Assembly: GCA_021018995.1 (NCBI GenBank)
Contig: CM037597.1
Location: forward strand, 8,569,299 to 8,633,298
Length of the DNA: 64,000 bases
Direction of reading: 5' to 3'
DNA from: Chloranthus sessilifolius
Lineage: Eukaryota; Streptophyta; Magnoliopsida; Chloranthales; Chloranthaceae
Positions 33,698 through 46,344 of this stretch are shown one piece after another. Position 1 is the first letter of the stretch. Every line of letters begins with the position of its first letter. The notes under the pieces were generated by a model that saw only the letters and a list, made by a program, of their open reading frames with translations, ran no database searches and was not told where the DNA came from. A program made the translations under genes and the position numbers.

Positions 33698-33939
33698 AAA
33701 TAGTAGATTATCATGACAGATTTATGCATAATAGCAGTAGACAGGCAAATCTCCCTCAGCCTTCCACCAGTGGTAGGTCCAAAACAAACTTTAAACTGAT
33801 TTGCATACTCTAAAGTCTAAACTATCTATCTCCAATGGTTTGCTTCTATGTTGCTTAATTCGCTCACTCACCTAACGAATCGTGAATTTAGCATAACAAG
33901 CAAATTGTGGAATTAATCCCTGCCAATTGAATACATTTA

Positions 33940-35829
33940 GGGCCTGTTTGAATAGGGGGAAAGGGAAAAGAAATCATGAGAAAGGAAAGGAAATGTGATA
34001 TTTTTCTATGTTTGGCAATAAAGTTGTGTCACTGAAAATCATAAGAAAATTTAAAATTTTTTTTTCATTGGAAACCGACAAATCCCTCTAAAATAGGAGG
34101 ATTTCATCGGAAAACTTTTGCCATTCTCGATTTCTGTCTTTCTCTCTCCTCTATCTCTCTCTCTCTTTTTAAATGAATAAATTGAAACAAAATCAACTAT
34201 TGAAAAAATTACAAAAATTAAAATAAAATAATAAAAATTTAATTTCTTTTTAGAAAGTATAAATAATAAAGATAAAATAATAACAAAAATAAGAATAAAA
34301 ATAAAAAATAAAATAAGACTTTAAAAATAATAAAATTTTAAAAAATAAAATAAAAAAAAATTAAAAAATTAAAAAATTAAAATAAGATAAAATTTTAAAA
34401 TTTTAAAATTTTAAAATTTAAAAAAATAAAAATAAAAAACATTTTTAATAAAATAATTAAAAAATAAATTAAAATAAAAAATAAAAATAAAAATACAAAA
34501 ATTAAAAAAATTTAAATTTAAAATTTAAAATTTTAAAAATATTAAAAGTACAAAATTACAAAAATTTAAAATAAATAAAATAAGATTTAAAAATAAATAA
34601 AATAAAAAATAAAAAACTTAAAATTAAAATTAAAAAAATAAAAAAATTAAATTAAAAACTAAAAAAAATAATTTTTTTAATAAAATAAATTAAACTAAAA
34701 ACTTTTAAAAAAACAAAAAAAATAAAAAATAAAAAAATAAAAAATAAAAAATAAAATAAAATAAAATTAAAATTAAAAAATTAAAAAATTAAAAAGTAAA
34801 AAATTAAAAGTTAAAAAATTAAAAATTAAAAAATTAAAAGTTAAAAATTTTAAAAATTAAAATAAAATTAAAAAGAAAAATAATATTTTTTAATGAAATA
34901 AATTAAAGTAAAAAATAAAAATAAAAATAAAAATACATTAAAAAAATTAAATTTTTTTTAAAAATAAAAATAAAAATAAAAATAAAAATTAAAAAAATAA
35001 ATAAATAAAATAAAATTAAAAATTAAAAAATAAAAATAAAAATAAAAATAAAAATGAAATTAAAAAATTTTAAATAGTATAAAATAGTCAAATAATAAAA
35101 TAAAATAAATAAATAATAAAATAAATAAATAATAATAATAAATCAAATAGTAGAATAAGATCGTATAAATAAAAGAATATTTTTATTTAATTATTTATTT
35201 TAATTTTTAAAATTTTTAGTTTTTATTTATTTTATCAAAAGAAAGAGAGAGAAAGAGAGAGAGAGAGAGTGAGTGATTTTATTTTTTATTTTTTATATTT
35301 TTATATTTTTTACTTTTTATTTTTTTATTTTAAAAATAAAATTAAAAATAAAATAAAAATAAAATTATATATATAAAATTTTAAAATTTTAAAATTTTTT
35401 TAAAAAGAAAAAAAAATAAAAAAAATAAAAAAATAAAAATCAAATCTCTTTCTCTCTCTCTTAGCTCTCTATTAACATTCTTCTTTTTAGATGTCTCTCG
35501 CCGAGTCTCTCTCTCCTAAATTTTCTCTCTCTACATATTTCTTTTAATTTCTCTTTTAATTTTTTCTCTCCTTAAATTTCTCTCTTAAACTCACTTTTTC
35601 TCATTCCTAATTTTTTTTTCTCTCACGAAATTTCCTTTATAATAGAAAATTAAATTTATTAGCCGTGTGAGATATATTATCGATGATGGTCATTTTCTAT
35701 TTTCTATGTACCAATTACACAATCAAAATACTAGAAAATAATGAATTCCTATGAATTTTCAAAAAGCTGAAATCCATTGAATTTACAAAATCTTTTCCTA
35801 TATTTTTCAAAAAATTGCCAAATAGACCC
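33940..35829. mobile_element. MITE-like element swollen by an A-rich tract
   Basis: The left end is GGGCCTGTTTGAATAGG and the right end CCAAATAGACCC. Inner arms also pair (GGAAAAGAAATCATGAG...AAATTTAAAATT with the right-hand AATTTTC...TTTTCC text). The GGGCCTGTTTGG word is a common end of plant MITEs. No clear duplication. Confidence 0.45.
34170..35440. repeat. 1.3-kb low-complexity A/T tract (AAAATTAAAAATAAA)
   Basis: Almost only A and T in irregular AAAAT/AAATTA/AAATAAA words, with T-rich text and (GA)n at the right (35240-35275). It is strongly strand-asymmetric (A-rich on plus until about 35170, T-rich after), so the two halves could pair. Confidence 0.9.
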
Positions 35830-36129
35830 TTAAAGTTTAAAAGCATAAAGAGATTATTTGAATTTAAGAGTTTATGTAATTAATAAATAATTTTAAAACT
35901 TGGCCTATCCCAGTGAATTGAATTCAAATAATCTCTTTATGTGACTTTGTGTGACTTACATAGTTAGATGAATAATGACACTTTGCATATGGCTTTAATG
36001 GTTTTATGACCTCCTCAAACATAGTTGTCCCATCATCTCCTTCTTGATGAACTCCTAATTTAATTAAATAAAAATCTCCATCATCTTAGTCCATCTTTTC
36101 ACGCCATTGGCTCGACAATCTTAGGAATC

Positions 36130-36387
36130 CATAGACCTGTTGGATCAGGAGCGAGACAACAGGCTCAAGATTAAGATAGACTTCAATGACAAGTGTTTGG
36201 TGGAGGAGATCTATTGAAAACAAAACACCAAGGTTCATTGACTCCAAGAGGATGATAATAACACCAAATACTTCCACTCCATCGCCAATGCGCGTGGGAA
36301 ATCAAAGATTCTGGGTCAGATCTTGGTTGACGACACGATTTTCTCAGGGCCAATTCAGATCAAGGAACAGATCGTTGGTTTGAGGTC
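36130..36387 (+). pseudogene. LINE (L1-type) ORF2 fragment
   Basis: A plus-strand frame reads DLLDQERDNRLKIKIDF, then CLVEEIY, a stop where Trp is usual, LQEDDNNTKYFHSIANAR and IKEQIV. This is the conserved linker between the endonuclease and reverse transcriptase domains of plant L1 elements (E-E-x-x-W-x-Q-K...EGDxNTKFFH). At least two in-frame stops. No RT catalytic motif follows, so it is a short truncated piece. Confidence 0.75.
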
Positions 36388-36626
36388 ATAAAACCCTTAA
36401 AGCCAAATGCAAAGTTTGAGGAGGTCATAAAACCCCTTAAAGCCATAAATCTCCCGATTTTGATCAAGGAACATATAGTTATAGAGTTTAGATTTTGGAG
36501 GCCCTAGGCAATCGCCTAACTCGCCTATGGCGTGAGCCAGCCTTGCCCCGCAACTCCAAATGCATTCCAAATCTGAAACCATAACCCCTAGGATCCAAAA
36601 TGCCAAAGGAAGTTTCTCATCCTCTG

Positions 36627-36746
36627 GGACATGGAAGAATATATTAAGGTTATCTTTGCCCAAAGGATAACCAAGTAACAATGACTATGGGACATGGAAG
36701 AATATATTAAGGTTATCTTTGCCCAAAGGAAAACCAAGTACCAGGG
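36627..36746. repeat. ~60-bp tandem duplication
   Basis: GGGACATGGAAGAATATATT followed by AAGGTTATCTTTGCCCAAAG occurs twice in direct order, at about 36628 and 36689. Confidence 0.85.
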
Positions 36747-36760
36747 ACTACATTAAGACT

Positions 36761-37120
36761 GTGTATGACGTAGCTCTCTGCTAGCCTATGTCATACCAGA
36801 GTTCACCTGTTTTAACAGGTTCTCATCCTCTTTGCTAACATTCTGCTACAGGCTTTAGTCGGTACCCCTTCTCCTTGATAACTCCTTGTATATCAAGATT
36901 TTATCTAAGATTTATCTGTTTAGCAATTCTATCCTCCTCTCTACTCACTCTTTGTCCGAGCATATTTTATTTGCTCTGGTAGGGAGTTAGTAGAGCGCAG
37001 AGAGGTTGCTGTTAGAGTTGGTAAATCCTCCTTTGCAGGGAGTTAGAAAAGAAAATGGGAACCAACTAAAGCAGGTGAACTCTGCTGTGACAGGAGCTAG
37101 CAAAAAGCTATGACATATAC
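36761..37120. repeat. Inverted repeat with AGTTCACCTG arms (foldback element)
   Basis: The left arm 36761-36845 (GTGTATGACGTAGCT...CAGAGTTCACCTGTTTTAAC) is the complement of the right arm 37051-37120 (CTAAAGCAGGTGAACTCTGC...AGCTATGACATATAC). A third, single arm occurs at 51700-51795. Confidence 0.65.
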
Positions 37121-37405
37121 AACCTAAATCTCTCAAAGGGATGTGAAGCTATAGTGGCAGAAGCGATATGACGACATATGATGACATGTTGAATAGTTGT
37201 AGCGAGATCAATACCAGGCAAGATCAATACCAGGCAGGAACTCCAAAATGAGCTACACTAAAGAAAAGGAGCAGTTCCTGTCCGTCGCATGATTCACACG
37301 AGTCCATGATGCAGACTAGCACTAGCCAAGAAAATCAAAACAGCTCCAAGGGAACAAGCCTAATCTATAGGCAAAGAATGACTTTGATGGATAAAATAGC
37401 GCACT

Positions 37406-37533
37406 CACTATAAAAAACTGCTGCTATTAATAAAAAAACTATTAAGATTATTAACGACAAGGATATTAGCGGAATTTTTTTTGTTAATAGCGGCAATTTT
37501 TGGTTGCCGCTAATAGTCTCATTTTTTGTAGTG
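37406..37533. mobile_element. CACTA-like MITE
   Basis: Ends CACTATAAAAAAC and TTTTTTGTAGTG. Flanking triplets ACT and AGT differ by one base. Inner inverted words include TGCCGCTAATAGT. Same family as 48583-48744. Confidence 0.65.
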
Positions 37534-37975
37534 AGTCGGACAAAAAATAAAGCTACTTCACTTAAAATATGAAGGAAAACCAATGTGGCAGCAGGGGCTA
37601 ATTAAGAAATTTAAGTGACTCAATTGCATTCCGACACAACCACCCATGGTTAGAATGGAAAGGCGAAAAATGACTATGCACAAACATGAACTTAGAAGCG
37701 ACTATATTCTAGTCTGAGAACCTTAGCGTGGTCTCAATTTTAGGTCGCGTGGTCTCAATTTTTGGTCGCATTTGACAATTCTCTGTGCTTTAGAGGATTA
37801 ACTATTGACGACAGGACGGATCCTGCAAGAAGTGTTCTTGCGGGAATTAGTGTTTGGTTATTTAAAAAATATCGGCCATACTCCGATCCATATCGGCTAG
37901 TATGTATCAGGTTAAGCCTAGACTCATACAATATTAATTCTCATATTTGACAGGGGTATTAATATTAGCATATAT

Positions 37976-38451
37976 TAAGTGGCGGAGCCACGTTGTCCAA
38001 TGGGGTTCCCGGGATCCCCCATCACTAATTTTTTTTTTCTAAAGTCTTTTAAGATGTATTTTTTTAGCCGTAAGATTTTTTAAGGACTCCCAAAATCCCA
38101 AAACTTTTTAGGACATTTAAAATTTTTTCTTTTTTGTCCTCAAGATTTATTAATTATTAACTTACTCCCAAAATTCTCTCTCTCTCTCTCTCTCTCTTCC
38201 TAAAATCCCAAACGACTATCTCACTCTCTTCCTAGAATCCCAAACAATACACACACACTCTCTCTTCCTAAAATCCTAAACGACACACACTCTCTCTCTT
38301 CCTAAAATCTCAAAAGACTCTTTCTCTCTCTCTCTTCCTAAAAGGGATCCCCCATCAGAAACTCTCTCTCTTCCTAAAATCTCAAAAGACTCTTTCTCTC
38401 TCTCTCTTCCTAAAAGGGATCCCCCATCAGAAAAATTTTGGTTCCGCCACT
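37976..38451. mobile_element. MITE with GTGGCGGAGCC ends, duplication GCATATAT
   Basis: The left end TAAGTGGCGGAGCC and right end GGTTCCGCCACT are inverted. GCATATAT occurs at 37968-37975 and 38452-38459. Contains (CT)n runs and a ~62-bp internal tandem duplication ending AAAGGGATCCCCCATCAGAA. Confidence 0.82.
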
Positions 38452-38600
38452 GCATATATCGATTGATATTTATACCATACCTGCTCATATAGACAAATAT
38501 TGCTAATAGGCATTTGATACGAATTCAACATATATAATACCAAAATTGTCCTTTGATTGTATATTTTTAATATTTTAAAATAGAAAAAAGGTACTATGAT

Positions 38601-38929
38601 CATAGTGACAAATTTCGTTTTCAGCAATATTTCGGTTGGGGGTCATTTCGGTTCATTTCCGATAATTTTTGAGAAATTTTCAAAAAGTTTCGGAAAAATT
38701 TCGGGATGTACAAAAAATATTAAATATAAATTATATTTAAATTTCATAAAATTTTATTTTTTATTTAAAAAATGACAAAAATTAGAAAAGATTTATTAAT
38801 TTCGTTAATTTCGCCGAAATTAATGAAATTTCAGCGATTTCAGAGAAATTATAGAAATTTCACTAAAAAGTTTCATCCGACCACTGTTTCAATAAATTTC
38901 GAAAAATTTGGGAGAAATTTGTCACTATG
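38601..38929. mobile_element. MITE (CATAGTGACAAATTTCG family), duplication ACTATGAT
   Basis: Ends CATAGTGACAAATTTCG and GAAATTTGTCACTATG are inverted. ACTATGAT is exact at 38593-38600 and 38930-38937. Confidence 0.9.
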
Positions 38930-39283
38930 ACTATGATATCAGCTGTGTCATTTGTATCCTATATAACCGACACATATCAACTTGGGACTAAATCAATAAA
39001 TCTGATATGTATAATGTATCCATTGTTCATAGAGCGGTTTCAGAGTTCCTTTTACAGGAATTATTGTTTTGGCTAAAACAGCTTTTGAATTGCAATTATT
39101 TTTTAGAGCGGCTTCCAAATATTGATCATAGCCGTAAATTCATAGATCTTATAGAAGTAGGAGGTTTTCTATGAGAGGTGGAGCATGTCTCTAGGACTCG
39201 GATGGATGTGGGGGTTTTAAAGAACTTTGAGAAAGAAGTTTGAGTAAAAGAACATAGTTGTGAGTGAAATTATTTAAATTTAA

Positions 39284-39423
39284 CGATAATTTTTGATAGA
39301 CAATTTTGCAGACAGCTTATGTGGCACGATGCAATTAGCTGCACACATTGTGGGGCTCAAGCACTTCAACTAGTCAAGTTGCACCTCATAAGCTATCTGC
39401 AAAATAGTCTACCAAAAATTGTC
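39284..39423. mobile_element. Short MITE with long inverted ends
   Basis: GATAATTTTTGATAGACAAT then TTTGCAGACAGCTTATG at the left mirrors CATAAGCTATCTGCAAAA then TAGTCTACCAAAAATTGTCC at the right. No clear duplication. Confidence 0.6.
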
Positions 39424-39579
39424 CACCATTTATAATTTTTCTAAATTTAAGCTATCTTATTGTTCTCGGGGCTTTGGAAGTGAAGAACCTATATTTCAGG
39501 TGCTCAATAGGGCCCACGTTTTGGCCTACCATGTTAAATAAAGCTCCAATACAATGATAGCAAATAATTAACTTAAGGT

Positions 39580-40005
39580 ACGTCTGTTTGCGCCCAAGCA
39601 TTCTTTGAAAGCGCCTATGTCTTAGACCCCATGAAAATGGTTGATTGCCTCGAATCAAATGATGGAGATCATATTTCACCTCGATCCTCCACACAAGGGA
39701 TTTAGAGATTATGGCGCAAATATCAAACAGTCAATTTTTTATTCCATGTGTCACAGATTTCAAATAATAAGATGTTCAATCATATGACACACATCACGCT
39801 CAAACGAAATCTTGAGGAAGTTTTTTGGAGATTTTTGATACATGGAATGAAAAGCTATTTGATAGGCGTGCCATGATCTCAAGATCCATTGTGTGAAAGA
39901 TTAGGAAAAATACGATCTCCACCATTTGACCCGAAGCAATCAACTAGTTTGAAGGGGTCTGGGACATGTGCGCTTTCGGAGATCGCATGGGCGCGAGCAG
40001 AGGTA
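39580..40005. mobile_element. Foldback MITE (GGTACGTCTG...CAGAGGTAC ends)
   Basis: The ends and arms pair: GCGCCCAAGCATTCTTTGAAAG against CTTTCGGAGATCGCATGGGCGC, and AATGATGGAGATCATATTTC against CGATCTCCACCATTTGA. Interior words are shared with 16952-17356. Boundaries are approximate. Confidence 0.55.
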
Positions 40006-40263
40006 CTCAATTATTAAGCTTGATAGGTTGGCTATTGCAACAACAAAAAAAAGCTAATTTCATATATGACCATTATACCCTTAATATGTGATTCTGAGAT
40101 CATTAAGTTGGAAATTGAAGCCCGTAAAGACCTGCTTTGATCGTGTTGACAAATGGAAGTCAAACTTTTAGCTAGGCTTGACCATGTTGCCCTTAGGATA
40201 AAGTTTGTGAATTTGGCTGCATTTCTTATTAGAATTAGACTCGTGAGTGCCAGTCATTCTAAT

Positions 40264-40599
40264 CAGAGTGATAAATTTTGTTTTGGGTGATTTTTCGGCT
40301 GGGGTCCTTTCGGTATATTTTGGATTAATTTTGATATCTTTCGGAAAAAATTCGAAAAATTTTTAGAGATTAAACATATACAAAAAATATATTTAATATT
40401 TTTTAAAAAAATTACTACAATATATACTAAATTACTAACATATTTAATAATAATAATAATAATAAATAAACAATAAAAAAAACTCAAAATTTACCAAAAT
40501 TTCGTCGAAAAATACCTAAATTATAAAAAAAAACCGAAATTTTTACAAAATTTTTGTTTGACTTCTTTTTCGGCAAATTTTGCAAAATTTGTCACTATG
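40264..40599. mobile_element. MITE (CATAGTGACAAATTTCG family)
   Basis: Ends CAGAGTGATAAATTTTG and CAAAATTTGTCACTATG. Flanks ATTCTAAT and GTTCTAAT match 7 of 8. Contains (AAT)n. Confidence 0.78.
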
Positions 40600-41103
40600 G
40601 TTCTAATCGCAGTGTTTGAGTACTATGTAATCGAATGTGACTAATGATGTTTTTTTAACTTCCAAGATATTATCTTAAGCCTTCATTTGACCATTTTACC
40701 CTTAAGAGGGAAAGGTTATTTTTCCTCCTCGGTTTTTTCGACCAAATCAGGCACGCTTGAACTTGCTTCAATCATGGCAGTGTGTGCCATGGTTTGGTGT
40801 AAGATGAATGAGGCAATGCAAAATAAAATGCTATTGATAGTGTTTCTTTGATTACTAATTAGAAGATTGTTTTTACACTTAGTTTAACTTTAATCGCTCT
40901 TTTGGATAATTGGAAAACGTTTTATTATAAATTCAGTTGTTACGGTATTTTTTTAAGGGTGGTAAGAAATGGAAATGGTTGACGATTGCTTTATATCAAA
41001 TCAACTCTGAAAAGCAGAGGATAAAATGATCTGTTGACGGTGGTTGAGTTGGTTAAAACAGTTGGATAAAGGATCTTAATAATTCCTATAGTTGATAACA
41101 TAG

Positions 41104-44100
41104 TGTAACAACCCGAATTTTTAGATTTTATTTTAACGGTGTTAGATGATGTACCACACTATGTACTGTGCTAACGCTCCACATCATAATCGAAATCCAC
41201 ATTTTGAAATAGAAAATTTCCAATTTTTCCCATATCAAAATTAGACTCATTGCGAAGTGCTCGTCGATATGATTCCAACGATATATAATTTGACGACTTC
41301 TGACAAGAATATAAAAAGTTATACCCATTTTAACTGATCAAACAAGTCAAAGGGTATAATTGTAATTTCGAGAGAGAAACACCAATTGGTTTGGTGCTTA
41401 TGCAAAACGCTGGAACGAAACCTTTTCTCAAGCTATCCAAGTTACCTATGAATTCTTATTCCGTGTAAAAATCTCCTATTCTATTAAATCTCCCACGAAA
41501 AATGTTAATTAGAGTTGACCTAAAATTTTATACCATTATAAATAAAACTTTAAAAGCTCTCTCCTCTCAATAATAAGAAATTATTCTCTCTCGAGACTTA
41601 GAGGAGCCGATGCCTTGCGAATCGACCTTTTCAACCCGAATCGCCGTTGATCTTCCGTTCACGCTTCAAGAGGTGGGTACCTATCAATCCATCTTGTTCT
41701 TCTCAGATCCCGTCGCGTAGAATGCGTTCGATCGCGCATCGACGGGTTTAAAAATCTTATTTAAACCCAAATATCTCATAAATTATTAGATCTATATATT
41801 TAATATATGCTTTCCCTTGAAAGTTATATATTTTGTAAATTGGGTTTATATGTTATTTCTCTTTTCTTTTCAAAAATTTCTTTTGTTTGAGCCATTAATA
41901 TTCTACCTTATATTAGGTCTGTATATTTAATATGTTTACTTCCTCTTTTATGTCTGTAAAATTAATTAAATTTTAATACTTCTAAATTTGATAGATTGAC
42001 TTAATTGGCATAATATCATATTGATATTATTTATTTCTAAATCTATATAGTATAAATTTATCTTTCTACTAAGACTATAATAATATATATTATTGTTGCA
42101 AGTTTATATTATTATTTATTTAAAATTAATTAAGCCAAAAAATTAAATTATATTTTTATTTTATTTAAATAAATAATAGATTGTACCAACTTAAAGTTTC
42201 GGGTCCGAACTTGCGGCTACGAACTCGAATTCACGTCCATGAACCCGACCTCGTGACCATTGATGCACCTGTTTCGGTATTTTGATCATAACTTTTTACT
42301 CCGATCTCGGATTAATGCGATTCTTGCGACATTGGAAAGAAGACAGCGAGCTTTACAACTGTGTGTGAAATAGTCATTTCACGAATCTGACTTTTTAGAG
42401 GTCAAAATAGAGCAACAAGTCGGGTTCAATTTTGAATGAACCAAGGCTATTCGAATTTAAGATTATTTTCTAATTCTCATGACCAAAGTTCCTGTGTATA
42501 TTATATCTTAAGGTCTTTCGATCGATGGTCATGATAAATCATAACTTAATAAGTATAAATATTATTTAATTTAATTATCTAATTATTATATATATATATA
42601 TATATCAATTTTATCGCTTAAACGCGACCTCTTCGATAATATAAAGTGTTAGAACTTCGACGTCTTTATGAAATCGAACCCTGACTTTTACGATTATCGA
42701 AATCACACTTATAACTCTATTCTATAATTATATTGGTGTGGTATGTAAATAAACATAAATATAAGCATAATCAAAATCTAAGTATAAATCGTTCTGTATG
42801 TGTGATACTTTTGTATTTGCAACTTAATCAATTTATACGAGTTAAGAATATGTTAGATCATGAGTACGAGAGTGTATGAGATCATGCCTACGCTTGGGCG
42901 TGGTGATTCGCCGAGATGGTATCGAAGCGAGGAATACACCGTATTCACATACCTTATAACTCATGGTGGAATGGGACCCATGACGAGTCGGGTGAGTGTG
43001 AATTCAGTGTAACTTCGTACACAGTGGCATATACAGTGATCCTATCACCCCGAGTTTTAATACGAGAGGATAAGATATGAGAATCGGGCGTTGGGCCTTT
43101 AGCTGTGGTAAGGTTTCTTTTACGGTCACGTGAAACTCAGAATATTGGCGTCTATGTACGGATGCAACACCTCTATGATAGTATAAACTATCACACGAAG
43201 TACATCCAAGTTACTACGGAACCTTTTTCTTGGGAAGCGTGAATTAGGAAGGTTGTCTCACTATAGTTTGTCATAGGATTAAGTATAAGAGTATGATAAG
43301 ATATGAGTATGAGATAAGATAAGTTATGATACGAGTACGATAATAAGACATCGCTGTGTAGGCCAGCAAAAGATAAAGAACTTAAGTCTCTGTACGTGCC
43401 GTTCCTTGCGTAGCCACCGTAAGGGCAACAACGTCTTTCAGCCAAGACGGATCTCTGGGAGAGATTATGAGTATGAGTGTGTTATGAGTGAGTTTGGCCA
43501 TTATGTCTCCCCATTGACTGGGTGGTGGAGTATGAGATGATACTATGTTGACCCTCCCATAATAGCTCAAGCAGCGACTCTGGCACAGGTCGTTTAGGAT
43601 TTCACTAGTATGTTAGTTACGCTCATGCGATGTACAGACATATGTGCGAGAATGATAATAAGACATAGTATAATATGTTATGAGATATGGTAAGATACGT
43701 TAGGATATGAGTGTCTAGATCATAGTCTTGCATTTATGATATGAGTTTACGATGACACGTGATTTTATCTTCCTTTTGTTATCTGCTTTGAGATATTATA
43801 TTTATCACTCACCAGATGCACCCACAATGCACCTGAGTAGTATGGGGTGGATTGGTGGTGTATCCCACTGAGTTTACGTGACCGAGTAAACTCATCCCAC
43901 GATAATCTAACAGTTGCAGGTGATTACTGTTTGGTGGAGTACGGCCATCTAGATCTCGCTGACGCTGATTTCATTGATTCCACGGGCGTTGAGTACCAGG
44001 AGCCTTTGGAGGGCGACGCTGCCGGTTATCAGGAGGACTACGGTGCTGATCTTGATTCGAGTGCCGGTTACTGATCATTGTGGACTTGGTATTGAGTTTT

Positions 44101-44378
44101 ATTGATATTAGTATTGCAGATTTTATAGTTTATTTTATCGGATTTGTCTCTGACTGGATTTACATTTTATTGGTGGATTGTGATTTTATCACACTTATTC
44201 AGTATTTATGATTACATTTATATTCCACCCTATTTGTTAGATCTCACGGATTTTGTGGAACCATTATTGCGCGAGAACTCTGATTAGGTGTATGTCCGCT
44301 TAGCATATCCGGGATATGTGCGGGTCATAACTCGGAATTCTAGGCCCTCGGGATGGGGTAGAATTTCGGGTCGTGACA
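41104..44378 (+). mobile_element. Solo LTR (3.28 kb) with CATAG target-site duplication
   Basis: Begins TGTAACAACCCGAATTT and ends AATTTCGGGTCGTGACA, with TG...CA termini that form a longer inverted pair. CATAG at 41099-41103 and again at 44379-44383 is the 5-bp duplication. A TATA box (TATAAATAAAA, about 41537) followed by CT-rich text fits an LTR U3/R start. The great length and the TGTAACAACCCG end resemble long LTRs of Ty3-type chromoviruses (Tekay/Del), which is a guess. The short reading frame at 43847-44074 inside it has no recognisable domain. No internal retrotransposon genes lie beside it, so it is a solo LTR. Confidence 0.88.
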
Positions 44379-44383
44379 CATAG

Positions 44384-45429
44384 TTTTAAATTTCAGCCGA
44401 AATGTTACAATTACGATCCCCACCGAAACTGAATGAAAACTCAAAATATCGGGCTATAATGTATGGTGGGAAAGATTTCGACTGAAATTTCTGTTCAAAA
44501 TTTCAGTTTCAGTGCCCACCAAAACCAAAACGAAATCCGATTTTTTGATCCCTCGTTGAGAGGGGATCTCTCCAATTTTCAAAGTTGGATAAGGGATCTC
44601 GCAAAATGTCTTTGGATTAAAGAGCCTCTCAAACCGCCTAGATACATCTTTCATGTCTAATCTTACACCATTTATTAGCTTATAATCTTAGAAACCCATA
44701 CTATCAACCAACCAGATGATTTACATCTACTTATGAGCATGATCCTTTGGTTGGGACATGTTCCAACGATGGATTGTCACTTGAGCGATTTGAGTGCCTT
44801 AAATCAGACGATGGAAATAATTTTCCATCCAATTTCCGCACAATAGATCTTTAAATCATGAGCTATCTATCAGACTGTAGGTGTAGGTGTTGATTACACG
44901 AGTTATATAAACCCGGAAGTGACTGATTTATCAGCACTTTTAAGGCTCTTTTCATGACACATCAAAAGTAATCCAATGGTATGATGAATTCAGGTGCTTT
45001 GCAATTTCGTCCAACTCTTGCTTCTTTGGTCCCCATGTGTGCATCTTCCCAAAGTGGAGTTTTCTCGTATGGCGCACACGTGCACATGGGTCTTTAACCT
45101 CCTCTCGAAGTACTATGAGAGGCCTAGATGCCTTGAGTTTTTTTTTAAGCTTCTTATACACTCTATACCTATTGATGTCCCTATCAAGGGGTCTAAGAGA
45201 TGGTGAATTGTTTTGTTTAGATCAATGTTGTCTGGTTCATTATTCCACTTGGTCCTAATTCGGGTTTATAATTCGCAATTCGCAAAATCCAAGCAAACCC
45301 AATTCGCTAGGGATAGGATAAGTTTTAAATAAAAGACAAATTTTTAAAAATACTTTAATTTAGCTACTATAAATATTTCAAATATACTCTATGTGATTAA
45401 TTATGTATAAAATAAAATATGAGATGCAA
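44384..45429. other. Unclassified intergenic stretch with a degenerate MITE
   Basis: 44395-44560 holds words of the GATCAAAATTTCGG family (right end TTTTTTGATCCCTCG) but no intact ends. 44780-44900 resembles the foldback family of 16952. Nothing coding is supported. Confidence 0.4.
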
Positions 45430-46344
45430 AGATTGATTGCTGGTAGTGCTTGTTGACTTTTACCTAAAAGGCATAGGTTCATATATGCGACATGTGACCA
45501 TCAATTTCGCCACTTTCAGTGCAACCCTCAAAAAAGTGGTCATAGCTTTTTTAATACCTGTTGAAATTGTGCGATTCTTATCTTATTGGAAAGCTACTTC
45601 GATATGCTTTCAAACAAGACTAATTTTGCGTCAATTATATTGTCTGATTCTTTAAAAGTGGTCGCATAATAATAAAAAAAAGGGATTAGTGGGGGAATTA
45701 ATTGTAAACGTTAGATTAGAAAGTTTTAATGATTAATTATGAGTTTTAATTTTAGTAATATTCTTAGGGTTTTTTTGCTTTATAGATACATTGTAATCTC
45801 TTCTGAGAAAATAGTTTAATGAATGAAATTTATGAGCTCTTTATACCTTTGTTTGAACTTGAGAGGTTGACTCTTTCATCCTAGAAGAGTGATTCTTCTT
45901 CTCCTTCCAGGTTTAGTGCGACAAATAATTTCGCTGGTAAATTCTGGGGATTTCCATGATCTTGTATTCTTAACGATTTATCAGGTAATATTTAGTTTTT
46001 ATTTCTTTGATTAAACAAACTCAAAATATATTTCGTCACTTTGTGTTACTAGAATTTATTCTTAATTCTTCGTTATTAAAATCTTATGATTTTTCCATGA
46101 TTAATTTAAACCCTTTTGGACTTTAAATACATCAAAATCCTAGATAGGAGTTAAGAGACACCATCTTGATGGTTGCTTGGTGCCCTTGACTATAATGAAA
46201 ATTTGAGTTCTATTATTAGAACCTTATTTTCTAAATCGGGAAAAGATTATATGCTGATGGACTGCTAAATCAGATTAATCGAATTGCCCAATTGAATTTA
46301 TTTTATATTTTATGTGATTTAGAGATAATTTTGATAATTCTACT
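45430..46344 (+). repeat. ~0.9-kb dispersed repeat, copy R1
   Basis: Colinear with the reverse complement of 50740-51610 over nearly its full length, roughly three quarters identical by eye. Shared landmarks include CATGTGACCATYAATTTC, TTAGAAAGTTTTAATG, AAAATAGTTTAATGAATGAA and TTTAAACCCTTTTGGAC. TATAGATACATTGTAATCTC followed by AATGAATGAAA looks like a transcript end. It may be a retrotransposon LTR or leader, but no ends were identified. A MITE has inserted at its right edge. Confidence 0.65.

Noticed and set aside
36397-36681. 94-codon minus-strand frame with odd composition
   Set aside because: Covers part of the LINE flank and a recent 60-bp tandem duplication; no domain, no splice or promoter support.
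43847-44074. 75-codon frame with many Asp/Glu/Tyr inside the solo LTR
   Set aside because: Lies wholly within an LTR bounded by a duplication; LTR sequence is rarely coding and no domain is seen.
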